From: Candidatus Obscuribacter sp.
GTDB taxonomy: Bacteria; Cyanobacteriota; Vampirovibrionia; Obscuribacterales; Obscuribacteraceae
Length of the DNA stretch: 52,068 nucleotides
Assembly (NCBI GenBank): GCA_021772095.1
Contig: JADYXR010000213.1
Location: 1-52,068, forward strand
Reading direction: 5' to 3'
Positions 8,512 to 17,750 of this stretch are shown in pieces. The translations under genes were made by a program, and so were the position numbers. Numbering within the stretch: the stretch's first letter is position 1; each line of letters begins with the position of its first letter. The notes below the pieces were generated by a model that worked only from the letters and a program-made list of their open reading frames with translations, was not told the origin of the DNA and ran no database searches.

Positions 8512-8574
8512 AAGCAAGTAATCAGGTTCTTGAGACTCAGATCATTCTGAGTTTTGAAGCTGCATTACTTGCTT
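8512..8574. other. Long nested hairpin, possible small structured RNA or terminator
   Basis: The outer arms AAGCAAGTAAT (8512-8522) and ATTACTTGCTT (8564-8574) pair perfectly over 11 bp. Inside, CAG/CTG, TTC/GAA and ACTCAG/CTGAGT continue the stem to a 6-nt apical loop (8541-8546), giving about 23 pairs over 63 nt. It sits in a 520-nt gap with no gene. It has no clear T-run, so a structured RNA, an mRNA processing signal or a mobile-element remnant are all possible. Confidence 0.5.
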
Positions 8575-8800
8575 TAGAACTTTGATTTAAGCACACTTCA
8601 GTACATTCTTTCACATCACACAACTCAAGGCGGAGACCAAAACAGACAAGCACAGCCCGCATCCACAGCCAGCAATCGGAACACCCAGTGTTTTGATTCG
8701 GCACGAGCAGTCTTCTGATTCGCCAACGAGCAGTCTTAGACCGTTCGTGCCAACCACCGCAAGTTTTTCTTGTTACGAAACTCAATCCGAAAGGGAAACT

Positions 8801-9154
8801 ATGAAAAGCATTGAATTCGCCAGCGTCTCCGGCTTCTTCCACGACCGCCAGGGCGACGAGATTCTGCACCCCGCCCTCGCCGAGTGCGGACTGTTCACGA
8901 GCTACACCGGTCTCTACGACCTCGCTCCGATTCAATTCGAGGCCTACCTGAAGACAGGCGAGTACGTCTACTTCAAGGCGCGGGAAACCAAGGTCCAACT
9001 GTTCGTCATGGCGGACAAGGAAGACCTCGGCGATGACGACAAGCACGTCGGCAACTTCCGAACGACGGTCAAGTACAATGCCGGCGTCATGCCTGCCGAC
9101 GAGTGTGTCGCGCACATCATCGACCTCGTTCGGCAATACATCGCCAGGCGCTAA
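8801..9154 (+). CDS. Orphan small soluble protein, 117 residues
   Basis: Not recognised. It is a compact acidic protein with an alternating beta/alpha look (residues 1-20, 45-75 strands; 95-117 helix ending in LVRQYIARR), without a signal peptide. AAAGGGAAACT directly precedes the ATG at 8801, which I prefer to a frame-consistent upstream start at 8693 that has no ribosome site. It lies 42 nt before the next small gene, so the two may be co-transcribed. Confidence 0.6.
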   Translation: MKSIEFASVSGFFHDRQGDEILHPALAECGLFTSYTGLYDLAPIQFEAYLKTGEYVYFKARETKVQLFVMADKEDLGDDDKHVGNFRTTVKYNAGVMPADECVAHIIDLVRQYIARR

Positions 9155-9196
9155 TTTCAATCGCAGAGAACATTCACAAGGAGGATTTCCGCAACC

Positions 9197-9457
9197 ATGC
9201 GATTTCTCAAAAACCAAGCCCAAGCGGCCCACCTGGTCGCGATTCTTCAGGAGTCCGCCAGCAAGCCGCGCCCAGCCAAGAAAGGCAAGCGCCAGTCCAG
9301 CCAGCCCGTCGTGCTCGTCAACCCTCGCATCATCGCAAAAGGTCCGAGCCCCGGCACCGTCACGTTGGACTTCCGCCACCACCTGCAGTGCGGCTGCAGT
9401 GACTGCATCCAGCAGCGCCAGCCGCGCAAGAAGCGCAGCCGCAAAGGCAGCCGCTAG
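9197..9457 (+). CDS. Small basic protein with a CxCxxC motif
   Basis: An 86-residue, strongly basic protein. Its centre carries DFRHHLQCGCSDC (about residues 58-70), a His-His/Cys-x-Cys-x-x-Cys cluster that could bind zinc or an iron-sulphur cluster. It is flanked by Lys/Arg-rich tails (KKGKRQ; PRKKRSRKGSR), which suggest nucleic-acid contact. AAGGAGG lies 13 nt before the ATG. No family recognised. It is followed by a 10-bp hairpin (9468-9491) that probably ends this two-gene unit. Confidence 0.55.
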   Translation: MRFLKNQAQAAHLVAILQESASKPRPAKKGKRQSSQPVVLVNPRIIAKGPSPGTVTLDFRHHLQCGCSDCIQQRQPRKKRSRKGSR

Positions 9458-9467
9458 TACTCGCTGA

Positions 9468-9491
9468 GTCGTTAGCACGGATGCTGACGAC
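9468..9491 (+). terminator. Stem-loop after the CxCxxC gene
   Basis: GTCGTTAGCA pairs with TGCTGACGAC (10 bp, one G-T) around a CGGA tetraloop, beginning 11 nt past the stop codon. No T-run follows, so termination may be factor-dependent. Confidence 0.45.
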
Positions 9492-9606
9492 CTGGCAGTG
9501 AACCAACCGCTCGGAACCGCATCGCTGCAGTTCCGTGGATTTGACTTGTCTTGAGCGTGATCGTCCGACCGCGCTTGTTTCATCAACCTGTCCAGAGGAA
9601 CGAACC

Positions 9607-9951
9607 ATGAACACTCAGCTCGCTCGCGCCATTACCGCCGTGCAGAACGCCAACACCGTCGCGCAGCGCCTCGCCGCACAGCCCACCGACGAAGCCACGC
9701 GCACCGGTTCGAATGCCGGGGACAACCGCGACTTCACAAGCGCCGTCACCGCCGCTCGCGAACAGGTGCTCGCCGCCATGGACGAGTGCGAAAGTCGCAC
9801 CCTGACCGACCTCGACTACGCGCAGAACGACCTCGAACAGGCGCTCAACGCGTACGCCGTCACCATCGTCAGCAACCGCCTCAACGCCGCCGACTTCACC
9901 AGCGCGGCGCTTCGGCGCATGCCGTCCGCCCGCTCCGCGTCGGAAGACTGA
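9607..9951 (+). CDS. Orphan small helical protein, 114 residues
   Basis: Not recognised. Ala-rich and predicted almost wholly helical (about 1-25, 40-65 and 68-100) with a short Arg/Ser-rich tail; no export signal. GAGGAACG precedes the ATG at 9607. It is isolated from the genes on both sides by 150-260 nt, so it is probably a single-gene unit. Confidence 0.6.
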   Translation: MNTQLARAITAVQNANTVAQRLAAQPTDEATRTGSNAGDNRDFTSAVTAAREQVLAAMDECESRTLTDLDYAQNDLEQALNAYAVTIVSNRLNAADFTSAALRRMPSARSASED

Positions 9952-10209
9952 TCCCGCCGTTCATGCCGACCGGCAATCCAGCCGGACGACACTTACCACC
10001 ACGCTCGCGCTCCAAAACCGCGCCGGCTCTCATCACTTCTCGCCACGCACCGGGCGAGCTTACCCATCGCCACGCCGCGTCGCGCATCAGGACAACCTGA
10101 CGCGCGGCGCGCAACTTCCGAGCCTGCAACCATGTTGGTTGCCAATCGGCTCACAACGACAGCACGGGTGGACTCCGCCTGCCTGACCTTCCTAACGGAA
10201 TCACTTCCT

Positions 10210-10935
10210 ATGAGCAACAAACGCACCACCGAAACTCCAAAAGAACGCTGCTACCTGACCCAGGCGTTCTTCGCCTTCTTCGTCGTCCTCCTTGTCGAAT
10301 GGATCTGGCCCAACGCCACTCCGTTCACGTTCCGCGGACTGTGGAAACCGACCGGCACGGTCTGGCAGTGGCTGTACGCGGCATACCCGATCTTCATCTG
10401 GGGCGGCGGCATGACTGCCTTGCAGGTCTTCCGCACTTACAACAAACCCGAAGAAAATCGGCACGCCGAACACATCCTCGGCGGCGGCTTTCTGATTAGC
10501 CTCTGGGCAGGTGTGATGGAAGAAATCTGCTTCCGCTGGCTGATCTTCCTCAACGCCATCATCGGCGCCCTGATCGTCAACTTCCTTTTCTTCGGCTGGG
10601 CCGGCTTCGGCTTGCTCGAACTGATGACGGTTTACGTCTTAGCCCCGATCGCCAACTTCTTCACGCTGGGAGCCCTCTCGGGTTACCTGACCAACCCGGA
10701 ACTCTGGTCGGTAAGCGCCGGCATCCTCATGGCCAACGCATTCTTCCGCGATGGTCACAAGTACCAGGGACCGTTCGGCTGGATCAACAGCTGGTTCTGC
10801 GGCATGTATTTCTTCTACCTGATGTTCACGTTCGGCTTGCCCGCTGCGATTCTCTGCCACTTCCTCTACGACATGCTGATCTTCACTGTCGTGTATGTGG
10901 ACCGAGCAATCGAACGCGCACAAGGACGAATCTGA
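10210..10935 (+). CDS. CPBP-family (CAAX-protease/Rce1-like) membrane protein
   Basis: A 241-residue protein with about six hydrophobic segments. The three motifs of the CPBP/Abi intramembrane glutamic protease family are present in order: EExxxR as EEICFR (E104, E105, R109), FxxxH as FRDGH (F179-H183), and HxxxD as HFLYD (H217, D221). The last ends in Asp rather than the commoner Asn. Bacterial members process peptides or modulate immunity functions; the substrate here is unknown. The ATG at 10210 is preceded by GGAA at 11 nt; an upstream in-frame start at 10132 would add a non-conserved leader. It converges on the minus-strand gene at 11236-11766 across a shared hairpin. Confidence 0.7.
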   Translation: MSNKRTTETPKERCYLTQAFFAFFVVLLVEWIWPNATPFTFRGLWKPTGTVWQWLYAAYPIFIWGGGMTALQVFRTYNKPEENRHAEHILGGGFLISLWAGVMEEICFRWLIFLNAIIGALIVNFLFFGWAGFGLLELMTVYVLAPIANFFTLGALSGYLTNPELWSVSAGILMANAFFRDGHKYQGPFGWINSWFCGMYFFYLMFTFGLPAAILCHFLYDMLIFTVVYVDRAIERAQGRI

Positions 10936-10996
10936 CACCAGCAGTGACGATCAGCCCACCTGACCAGGTGGAACACTAACGCACGATAACTAAACA

Positions 10997-11054
10997 GCGA
11001 AGGGAACTGGAATGCTAATCGCCCCACAAGGCGACGCAAACCGGTTCCCTTCGC
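10997..11054. terminator. Bidirectional stem-loop between convergent genes
   Basis: GCGAAGGGAAC (10997-11007) pairs perfectly with GTTCCCTTCGC (11044-11054), and three further pairs extend it inward. The loop contains a second small hairpin (CGCC/GGCG), giving a branched structure. It lies in the gap between a plus- and a minus-strand gene, so it can serve both. Confidence 0.6.
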
Positions 11055-11235
11055 AATCTCTGGCACTCTTCTATTTTCGATAGTATAGTTGAGGACAAAA
11101 CGAAACGATACCAATGCTGATACCAGCATCGAATCGTTCCGCCCCCACGAGCGCGTTCAAAACCCGTCACGCGGTAGTTGCCCAGCCGATCTCAGAAAGT
11201 TGGCATGCCAATCTCGGGAAGCTGTCCTGCCAATC

Positions 11236-11766
11236 TCAAGGACTGGGCGAGCGATTCGCAGCTTCCGTTTGGTCGCCGTTTGCAGTTTCGTTGAACTGCG
11301 CGGAGTTTGAAGTTACCTTGGACTGCACGCCGTCAGTCGTCTCCTTGGACTGCGTGCAGTTTCCAGACACTTCAGCGACCTTCTCCTTCTCCAGCGTCCT
11401 AGCCGCTCTGCGTGCCTTGAAACTCTCGACCCGCCCTTTCCCGAAGTCGTACAGCCGACGCCACACGTACTTCAGGAAGCGAGCCAATAGACTAATGACG
11501 AGGCTGTTGAAACCTCGAAGCGCGTATCCGAAACCGATCAACCCAGCACCACCAACGGTGGCGACCCAGAAGATCCAGCCGGTCAAGAAATACCACGACA
11601 ACGGCAAGACGATGAGCCCGACGATAATCATCACTGCACCAACCTTGCTCAAAAAGCGGTGCGGACCAAACCTTTCGACGACAGCACCGGCAGCGGCTTG
11701 TGCAGCCTTGCTGGTAGCGACATCAGTAATTTGCTTGGTTGTCGGAAGAAAGCGACGCCAGTTCAT
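11236..11766 (-). CDS. Orphan membrane protein, 176 residues
   Basis: Not recognised. A short N-terminal cytosolic-looking stretch is followed by two hydrophobic segments (about 43-65 and 68-90), a basic helical region (RFLKYVWRRLYDFGKGR), then a low-complexity Thr/Asn/Gln/Ser-rich tail (about 135-176) with repeated QSKxTxxxxQSK-like text. GGAG precedes the ATG at 11766, which I prefer over a longer frame starting at 11877. The hydrophilic, repeat-like tail is probably disordered. Confidence 0.6.
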   Translation of the reverse strand: MNWRRFLPTTKQITDVATSKAAQAAAGAVVERFGPHRFLSKVGAVMIIVGLIVLPLSWYFLTGWIFWVATVGGAGLIGFGYALRGFNSLVISLLARFLKYVWRRLYDFGKGRVESFKARRAARTLEKEKVAEVSGNCTQSKETTDGVQSKVTSNSAQFNETANGDQTEAANRSPSP

Positions 11767-12484
11767 AGGCGATTCTCCAGGATAAAGTTCAGAAACAAAT
11801 CCAGCACGATTGGAACGTTGAGCGCGAGCCTTGCCACACCGCGTGTAGAGCCAACGCATCGCAGCCGACGTAATCACCGAACCGCATCAGCAGCTCGTTT
11901 CGACAGACACAGATCGAGAAAGTAAATGAGTTACACGTGTTGCCTTTGGGAAAGAGAGAAAATGGGTTCACTCCACCTAAGAACTTTTTGTCGTTGTGAA
12001 CCTAACTTTCATTTAGCGCTGTAACCTTTTGGCTTAGTCGTTTTTCAGCTATCGGAAAGCCGCCGCGCGCAAGCGAAACGCAACGATCAACAAGATCGAT
12101 CGACGCGCAAAACGTTTGTCGATGCCAGGATTAGGAACAAAGTCTCATCAACTATTTGACTATGCGGCTGACGCTATTGATATTGGTTTAAGCCTTTATG
12201 AGCTGAAATTAGTCCAACAGAACTGGATTTCGGACTGCTTGGCTTCTTAGAATCGAATCACTATCTAAACAACTTTTTGAAATCGGCATCGCATTCTTAC
12301 TGTCCCCTGAACGACTCACAGACTCAATCTCTCGAATCACTTCGAGCGGATTTAGACTGGTGATTTTGAACAGGTGGCAAGTTCAGTCGTTCTGAAGGAT
12401 GGCTGAATGCACGTCGGAGCGCAGAGGCGTTTCAACGTGCCCCCGTCAAACTCTTTTTCTGCAGAGGCAGAAGAAAGAAAAATT
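11767..12484. other. Divergent intergenic region, no gene seen
   Basis: About 720 nt of A/T-richer sequence between the leftward gene at 11236-11766 and the rightward NUDIX gene. No frame in it has both a ribosome site and recognisable coding character. It should hold both promoters. Confidence 0.5.
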
Positions 12485-13261
12485 ATGTCCAACACACAAA
12501 ATCAAACTCCCGCCGCATCACAAACCGAAGTCGCTGACCTTCGCAAACAACGGCTCGCCGCAATCAATCTAGAACTGCAAACTCGCGGGCTCAAACAGAT
12601 CCGCAAGCTCGGAGATCACACCGAAGGCGAGATCGAAACCACACGCATTGTCGAGATATTCGAGCACTCCAAGCGCTTCTTCACTGACGTCAAATTCGCT
12701 GTGACTTTCCCCGGCGGCAAAGAAGGTGAATTCACTGTTCGCTTCAACGCCAATGGCGAAGTCTCCGACGGCGCCGTCATCGTCGTTTTGATCAACGGTC
12801 GCTTTGCCATCATCAAACAATGGCGCGTGCCGCTTGGTGTTTGGACCTACGAAGTGTGCCGCGGTTTCGGCGAGAAGCTCGACCAGGCGCAGATCCAGGG
12901 CGTGCTCGGCACACTCAAAATCGGAGACCTGCCGCTTGGCACTGTCGCTCGCGAATTGGGCGAAGAAGTGATGGCGACCGCCGAAATCAGCTCTGTGACT
13001 CATCTCGGCAACATCGCAGAAAATTCCGGCACGAACGCCGTTTCGCCGGCGCACTTTCTTGTCGAAATCCAAGTCGACGAAACACGGCTCACCGACAAGA
13101 TCAAAGGCTCCGAAGAACTGAAAGTCTACTTGTGGACAGCCGATGAAGTCGACCATCAAATCGGAAAACGAATCGCCGACAACCATTCGATCACCGCGCT
13201 CAGCCTGGCTACCCGTCATATCGAACGTTTGCCGCGCCGTACCGAACCCACGACCAAGTGA
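12485..13261 (+). CDS. NUDIX hydrolase family protein
   Basis: A 258-residue protein. The N-terminal ~90 residues are of unknown type. The NUDIX core follows, with a strand segment AVIVVLINGRFAIIKQWR, an ADP-sugar-pyrophosphatase-like WTYEVCRGFGEKLD, and the helix of the NUDIX box as ARELGEEVMA (RExxEE pattern). About 13 extra residues separate the usual GE element from the RELGEE helix, so the box is atypical. Members hydrolyse nucleoside-diphosphate-linked compounds; the sugar-nucleotide-like flanks suggest an ADP-ribose/NDP-sugar class but do not prove activity. The start at 12485 follows a purine-rich stretch. Its stop codon lies in the first unit of a 20-bp tandem repeat, which is followed by a strong intrinsic terminator at 13444. 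Confidence 0.7.
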   Translation: MSNTQNQTPAASQTEVADLRKQRLAAINLELQTRGLKQIRKLGDHTEGEIETTRIVEIFEHSKRFFTDVKFAVTFPGGKEGEFTVRFNANGEVSDGAVIVVLINGRFAIIKQWRVPLGVWTYEVCRGFGEKLDQAQIQGVLGTLKIGDLPLGTVARELGEEVMATAEISSVTHLGNIAENSGTNAVSPAHFLVEIQVDETRLTDKIKGSEELKVYLWTADEVDHQIGKRIADNHSITALSLATRHIERLPRRTEPTTK

Positions 13262-13400
13262 TTGAATTGGCAGAGCAGTGATTGAGCTCGCAACGTAGTG
13301 CTCGAACTCACAAACGTAGCGATTAAACTCACGCCGTAGTAATTAAGCGCACGACCTGGTGATTGAACTCACGACGGAGTGATTGAACTCACTGCGTGAT
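13258..13400 (+). repeat. 20-bp tandem repeat, seven units, starting at a stop codon
   Basis: Units begin at about 13258, 13278, 13298, 13319, 13339, 13359 and 13379. The consensus is close to GTGATTGAACTCACGACGTA, with units diverged at several positions. The TGA of the NUDIX gene is in the first unit and every unit keeps a TGATT-like start. There are no unique spacers, so this is not a CRISPR array. Confidence 0.75.
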
Positions 13401-13443
13401 TAAACCGTTTCCGTCTCAGCGCAGAGGACGAGACTAAACCATT

Positions 13444-13477
13444 CAGAGGGGCTGCTCATGCGGCTCCTCTGTTTTTT
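13444..13477 (+). terminator. Intrinsic terminator of the NUDIX transcript
   Basis: CAGAGGGGC (13444-13452) pairs with GCTCCTCTG (13463-13471), with three more inner pairs and a TCAT loop, followed at once by six T residues (13472-13477). A classic rho-independent terminator on the plus strand. Confidence 0.9.
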
Positions 13478-13521
13478 AAATTCATACTACTATTTAAACT
13501 AGTATTACAACACAAAAGGAA

Positions 13522-13545
13522 GAAGGCACCAGTGACGGTGCCTTC
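13522..13545 (-). terminator. GAAGGCACC/GGTGCCTTC hairpin
   Basis: Perfect 9-bp arms around AGTGAC. On the minus strand it is followed by TTCCTTTTG, so it could end the transporter transcript that stops at 13847. It also fits the dispersed GCACC...GGTGC palindrome family. Confidence 0.5.
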
Positions 13546-13846
13546 CGGAGAAGCGAGCGAGCCTTCACAAATGCGATAGACCCGCCCGCCATCTCCTGTT
13601 AAGCGCAGTTCGTCAATCACTCATGGTAACAGCACGACTGCCGACGTTGGCAGCGCTTGTTCGTGGATAACACGAAACACCGGCACGGCTGATTGTCGAT
13701 TGCTCGACAACCCGCACGTGCCGGCGATTTAAACCTCCAGCCATTCGCCTCTTGCGAAGCGAACAACTGCCACCACTCGGCACCTTTGCTAATGGTGTTC
13801 CTCACAACCGCAGCCGTTGCGCCTGAAGCACAACGACCGCGCAGAG

Positions 13847-15232
13847 TTACATCAACAGCCCGGCAAGCGCAGCCGTCAGCCACGACGCGATGGTCGCAGC
13901 GACGAGCGCTTTCACGCCGATCTTGGAGATGTCGCCCACGCGTTCCGGTGCCATGCGGCTGAGACCACCGATGTTGATACCGATGGACGCCAGGTTGGCA
14001 AAACCGCACAGCGCGATCGTGGTAATCATCTGCGTGCGAGCGCTCAGAGCGCCTTCGCCCGTAGACATCTTGGCGAGGTCCATGTAAGCCATGAACTCAT
14101 TGAGCACGGTCTTGGTGCCGAGCAAAGGACCGACGCGAACAGCCTCATCCCACGGGATTCCGGTCAGGAAAGCCACCGGCGTGAAGAAGAAACCGAACAC
14201 ATCCTGAATCTGGAACGTCACACCGAACATGCCGAGAACCACGACCGTAGCCAGTCCGGCAAGCACGATCGACGGGTACACCGAGGACGGTGCCACCTTG
14301 ATGAGCGCCGGAGCACGACCGAGAAGCTCTTTCTTCCGGGCGAACCAGAGAGCGAACAACACGACCGCACCACCACCGGCATACGGCAAAAGACCCGGTC
14401 GAGCGAACAGCCCGCCCAGAGTGTAGTTGGCCAGAGAGACGACGCCGATGAAGAAGATGAGCTGCGCCATGACGTTGGCCGCCACCTTCAAACCCTGCCA
14501 GGCACCTTCGGAGCCGGCTTCGATCCAGTTGACGGCAGTGCGCTCGTCGACCAGGTCGGTTTCGCGGTTGACCGCGTCCATGTCAGTTTCCGGATACATC
14601 ATCTTCGCGACCACAAGCGCCGAGGGCGCGGTCATGAAGGACGCCATCAGAAGCCAGGTCGGATTGATGCCCAGCCCGATGTACGCCACAAGCGCGCTAC
14701 CCGAGATGGTCGCCATGGCAGCCGCCATGATGCCCATCAGTTCCGAGTTGCTGAGCTTCTTGATGTAGTTTCGGATGAGCAACTGCGACTCGACCTGACC
14801 GAGGAAAACCTCAGCACCGGTCGACAACGCTTCCGCGCCGCTGATGCCCATGGTGCGCTTGAGCCCGTATGCCAGACCTCGAACGACGACTTGCAGAACG
14901 CCGAGGTGGAAGGCAATACCGGTCAGACCGCCGACGAAGATAATCGACGCACTGATCACAAAAGCGAAAACGAATTTGCTGCGCGCGAGTTCTTCGCCCA
15001 AAACGAACGCGAGTCCGTCTTTGGCGCAGTCGAGCAGACCCTGAATACCTTGTCCGACGGAGTCGAACATGTCGCGCACGAAGGGCACGTGCAGGATCAA
15101 GAAAGCGAAAAGCAACTGCATGCCGATACCAGTCACCGTCAGTCGCCAGTTGATGGCGCGGCGATTGTTCGACAGGAGGTAAGCGAGTCCAAGAAAGACC
15201 GCAACCCCGAGAAGGCCGATTAGTTTTTCCAT
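13847..15232 (-). CDS. nupC: NupC-type concentrative nucleoside transporter (CNT family)
   Basis: A 461-residue inner-membrane protein with about 10-11 hydrophobic segments. CNT signatures are clear: GISGAEALSTGAEVFLGQVE (about 135-155, the SAA-N-F-GQ-E core of nucleoside binding), LLIRNYIKKLSNSEL, GIMAAAMATISGSALVAYI, and ASFMTAPSALVVAKMMYPET. Family members couple nucleoside uptake to H+ or Na+. Length is slightly above the E. coli NupC type. The ATG at 15232 is preceded by AAAGGA. No nucleoside-salvage gene is adjacent, so the gene stands alone. Confidence 0.92.
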   Translation of the reverse strand: MEKLIGLLGVAVFLGLAYLLSNNRRAINWRLTVTGIGMQLLFAFLILHVPFVRDMFDSVGQGIQGLLDCAKDGLAFVLGEELARSKFVFAFVISASIIFVGGLTGIAFHLGVLQVVVRGLAYGLKRTMGISGAEALSTGAEVFLGQVESQLLIRNYIKKLSNSELMGIMAAAMATISGSALVAYIGLGINPTWLLMASFMTAPSALVVAKMMYPETDMDAVNRETDLVDERTAVNWIEAGSEGAWQGLKVAANVMAQLIFFIGVVSLANYTLGGLFARPGLLPYAGGGAVVLFALWFARKKELLGRAPALIKVAPSSVYPSIVLAGLATVVVLGMFGVTFQIQDVFGFFFTPVAFLTGIPWDEAVRVGPLLGTKTVLNEFMAYMDLAKMSTGEGALSARTQMITTIALCGFANLASIGINIGGLSRMAPERVGDISKIGVKALVAATIASWLTAALAGLLM

Positions 15233-15781
15233 AGGTTTTCCTAAAGGCTAGAGGTCCGGGGCATCCGCGAAAGCAGACGTCTAGGAACGGGTTATGTGAA
15301 CTGCGAGATACGTTGAACACCGCTACCACACGGCATTCCGCAACTCACAACTCGAAACGACACTCGATTAACTCGCCCTAAAAGGGAGACTAGAGAGAGT
15401 TGTTGGTGGAGAAGTAAGGCTTTGGTTTTTGTCTTGAGTGGTAGTTCGAGTTGTCATTAGATACATAGTTCATGAGTATCAAAATGGCTGAAAGCAAAAC
15501 AACTAAAGCGTTATTAACACATCGCAGCTCGCGTGAACATTTGCTCATCGAACAGCTGCTTAAATCACGCAAAATCTAAACCCAATCAAAGTTTCAACCG
15601 TTTATGACAGCAGCAAAAACTGTCGATCTTTGCGCACAACCATCACGCGAGCGCCGCTAGGTCCGCAGACCATGCGCGTCTACATGAGTCAACGCTAACC
15701 TGTCAATTTCAATTCAAGTTCGTTGCTAAATTCGAAAAATCGGTAGAACAACCGGGCTCGGCTGAAACGTTCGCAAACGGA
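15233..15781. other. Intergenic, no gene seen
   Basis: About 550 nt between the start of the transporter gene and the end of the kinase pseudogene, both on the minus strand. The A/T-rich stretch nearest 15233-15500 presumably includes the transporter promoter. I see no convincing small gene or strong dyad. Confidence 0.45.
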
Positions 15782-17286
15782 TTAAGCCGTCACTGCGTTG
15801 AGTTCGCGCGTGATGTCTTGCGCTGAGGCGAATCGTTCTTCCGGTGTTTTAGCCAGGCATCGACCGATGACGCTACGCAAAGACGGCGACGTTACGAAAT
15901 CATCGAGCTGCGGTGGGCGATGATGAACATGCAAATTCATTGTGTCAAACGCGCTGTCACCGCGGAACGGTGGGCTTCCCTTCAACACTTCGTACATCAA
16001 ACAGCCAAACGAATAAATGTCCGAACGCGCATCAACCGGTTTGCCCTGACACTGCTCGGGGCTCATGTATAGTGGACTTCCGAGCGCACATCCGTGCTGA
16101 GTCAATTTTTGGTCGTCAATTTCCGGCTTCTGATCGACTTGCGCAAGCCCGAAATCCAGCACCTTGGACAGATTTGCTCGCCGGGTCGAAAAGATAGAAT
16201 CACGTTTCCTGGTTTCACATCGCGATGAACAACTCCGCGCGAATGAGCAAACGCCAGTGCCGAAGCCACTTGCGAGAAGAGCCGAACAGCTTCTTTTTCT
16301 GGAATCGGACCACCACGTTCAAGCAATTGCGCAAGAGTGGGTCCATCGACAAAGTCCATAACCAGGTACGGCTGCCCGTCGACGTTAATGCCGAAATCAT
16401 AAACTGTAATTATGCTCGGATGAGACAAGCTGGATGTGATTTGTGCTTCCTGCAAGAAGCGCTTCTGCAGATGAGGATGACGATATGATTCGCTGTTCAA
16501 AAACTTAACTGCCACCATCCGAGATAGCAGTCTATGTTTTGCTTTAAACACAACACTCATTCCGCCAGAACCCAACCTCCCGACCAGCTCGTACTTCTCA
16601 AGCAAAGTAGAATCGCGCGATAAACTCAATTTTTCGAAATCGGCTTCTTCCGAGCCGCCCGCTCGCAGTTCAGTCACAGCAGTGACCTTGTTCAGAACGT
16701 TAACAACATAAGCCTTAGCGGTGCTGACCGGCAATTGCAAACGCGCGGCGATATCCGTCGTCGTGCAGCCAACCACAAGCAAATGCATAATCTCGCGCTC
16801 GATATCAGCGAGCGCTCCGAACTGAGTCGTCGTCGCCTGATCGTCACCAGCTGTCGTCGAACCGTTCGGCGCCGAACAAAGTTTCACGACCTTTCCGGCA
16901 ATCGAAGAATCGAGCCACAAGTCGCCATGATGAACCACACAAATTGCCTCTTGCAGGCGCGTCAGGTCGACATCCTTCAGACAATAACCACTGGCTCCCG
17001 CGGACAACGCGCCATAGATCTCAGTTTCTTCGTCATGCGAAGTCAAAATAATTACTTTGGCCGCCGGATTGATGTGCTTGATCGCCCTGGTCGCATCGGC
17101 GCCGTTCATTTTCGGCATCTCTAAGTCCATCAAAACAACGTCGGGAAGAAGATCGGTGTAGGACTGAATCGCATCGAGCCCGTTGCCGCTTTCGCCAACC
17201 ACAGTGACCGAGCGCACAGTGTTCAACGCGGTTTTTATACCGAGCCTGATGAAATCATTGTCATCGACGATTAAAACTCGAATAAT
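15782..17286 (-). pseudogene. Response regulator-LuxR HTH-Ser/Thr kinase fusion, frameshifted
   Basis: Three modules in one product. A receiver has RVLIVDDND at the start, the phospho-acceptor Asp in VLMDLEMP, and Thr and Lys in ILTSHDEE and CLKD. A NarL/LuxR-type helix-turn-helix follows (DIEREIMHLLVVGCTTTDIA). Then comes a PKN-type kinase with GRLGSGGMSVVFKA, the VAVKFL lysine and HRDVKPGNV. The frame then breaks near 16164-16168. The rest continues in another frame with LDFGLAQ, GSPLYMSPEQCQG and SDIYSFGCLMYEVLKG, and stops at 15782. One added base in the C-run there would give ...RPGEQICPKVLDFGLA, restoring about 480-500 residues. The receiver's first strand has no ATG/GTG/TTG start; an ATT at 17286 is the nearest candidate, and an in-frame TTG at 17226 would delete the acidic pocket. 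Either decay or sequencing errors explain this. Confidence 0.75.
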
Positions 17287-17595
17287 CGCTTTTGCAGCTG
17301 CCGTCCTCGAAGTACGTTCAATTTACGAATGGGTGCTGGATGCCGCGATTGCGTGCACAATAATGAAATCCGGCACCGAACTGTCTCAACTGCCCCACAA
17401 TAAACTTGCCCTTTCGGCGGCTGAAAATATCTGTGTGGAAACAGCTTCACCTCTCTGAAAGAATCAAGAAGGCGCCACTGATTATAGAACGATTGCCACT
17501 ACAGGTAGCATCACCCGAAAGAGTGATTGTTAAATATACCCGAATGGATTCTGGGTGTATACTGCCCACCCGGCAAAGCCTGAATTAGCCGCGAT

Positions 17596-17623
17596 TTGAC
17601 AAGCCCGCTCAGGCGTGTACTCT
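17596..17623 (+). promoter_or_regulatory. Sigma70-type promoter candidate for the deacylase gene
   Basis: A perfect TTGACA (17596-17601) is followed after 16 nt by TACTCT (17618-17623), a weak -10. It lies about 130 nt upstream of the start codon at 17751. Confidence 0.35.
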
Positions 17624-17646
17624 ATCGGTTTTATCATCATCGAGAC

Positions 17647-17710
17647 AACTTTCTCTGCACCGGCTAAACTCTTTCTCCGCACCGGCTCAACTTTTTCGCT
17701 GCATAAGGTT
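17647..17710 (+). repeat. Three ~22-bp imperfect repeats in a 5' region
   Basis: Three copies of a unit AACT(C)TTTCTCcGCACCGGCTc run from 17647, 17667 and 17689, the last diverged. They lie between the promoter candidate and the deacylase start and could be repeated operator sites. Confidence 0.5.
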
Positions 17711-17750
17711 AAACTTCGGATTCCCTCCCCTTCCAAATCCAATTCCAGTC

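Larger units (their letters stand above)
17287..17750. other. Divergent intergenic region with promoter and repeats
   Basis: About 460 nt between the broken kinase (leftward) and the deacylase (rightward). It contains a TTGACA-type promoter candidate and a threefold ~22-bp repeat, listed separately, plus a degenerate GCCACTACAGGTAGC palindrome near 17495. Confidence 0.5.

Noticed and set aside
13258..13400. CRISPR array
   Set aside because: The 20-bp units abut with no unique spacers, and no cas gene is present.
13817..15223. Open frame of 468 codons on the plus strand
   Set aside because: Antisense to the nucleoside transporter; His/Arg/Asp-rich translation without any family likeness.
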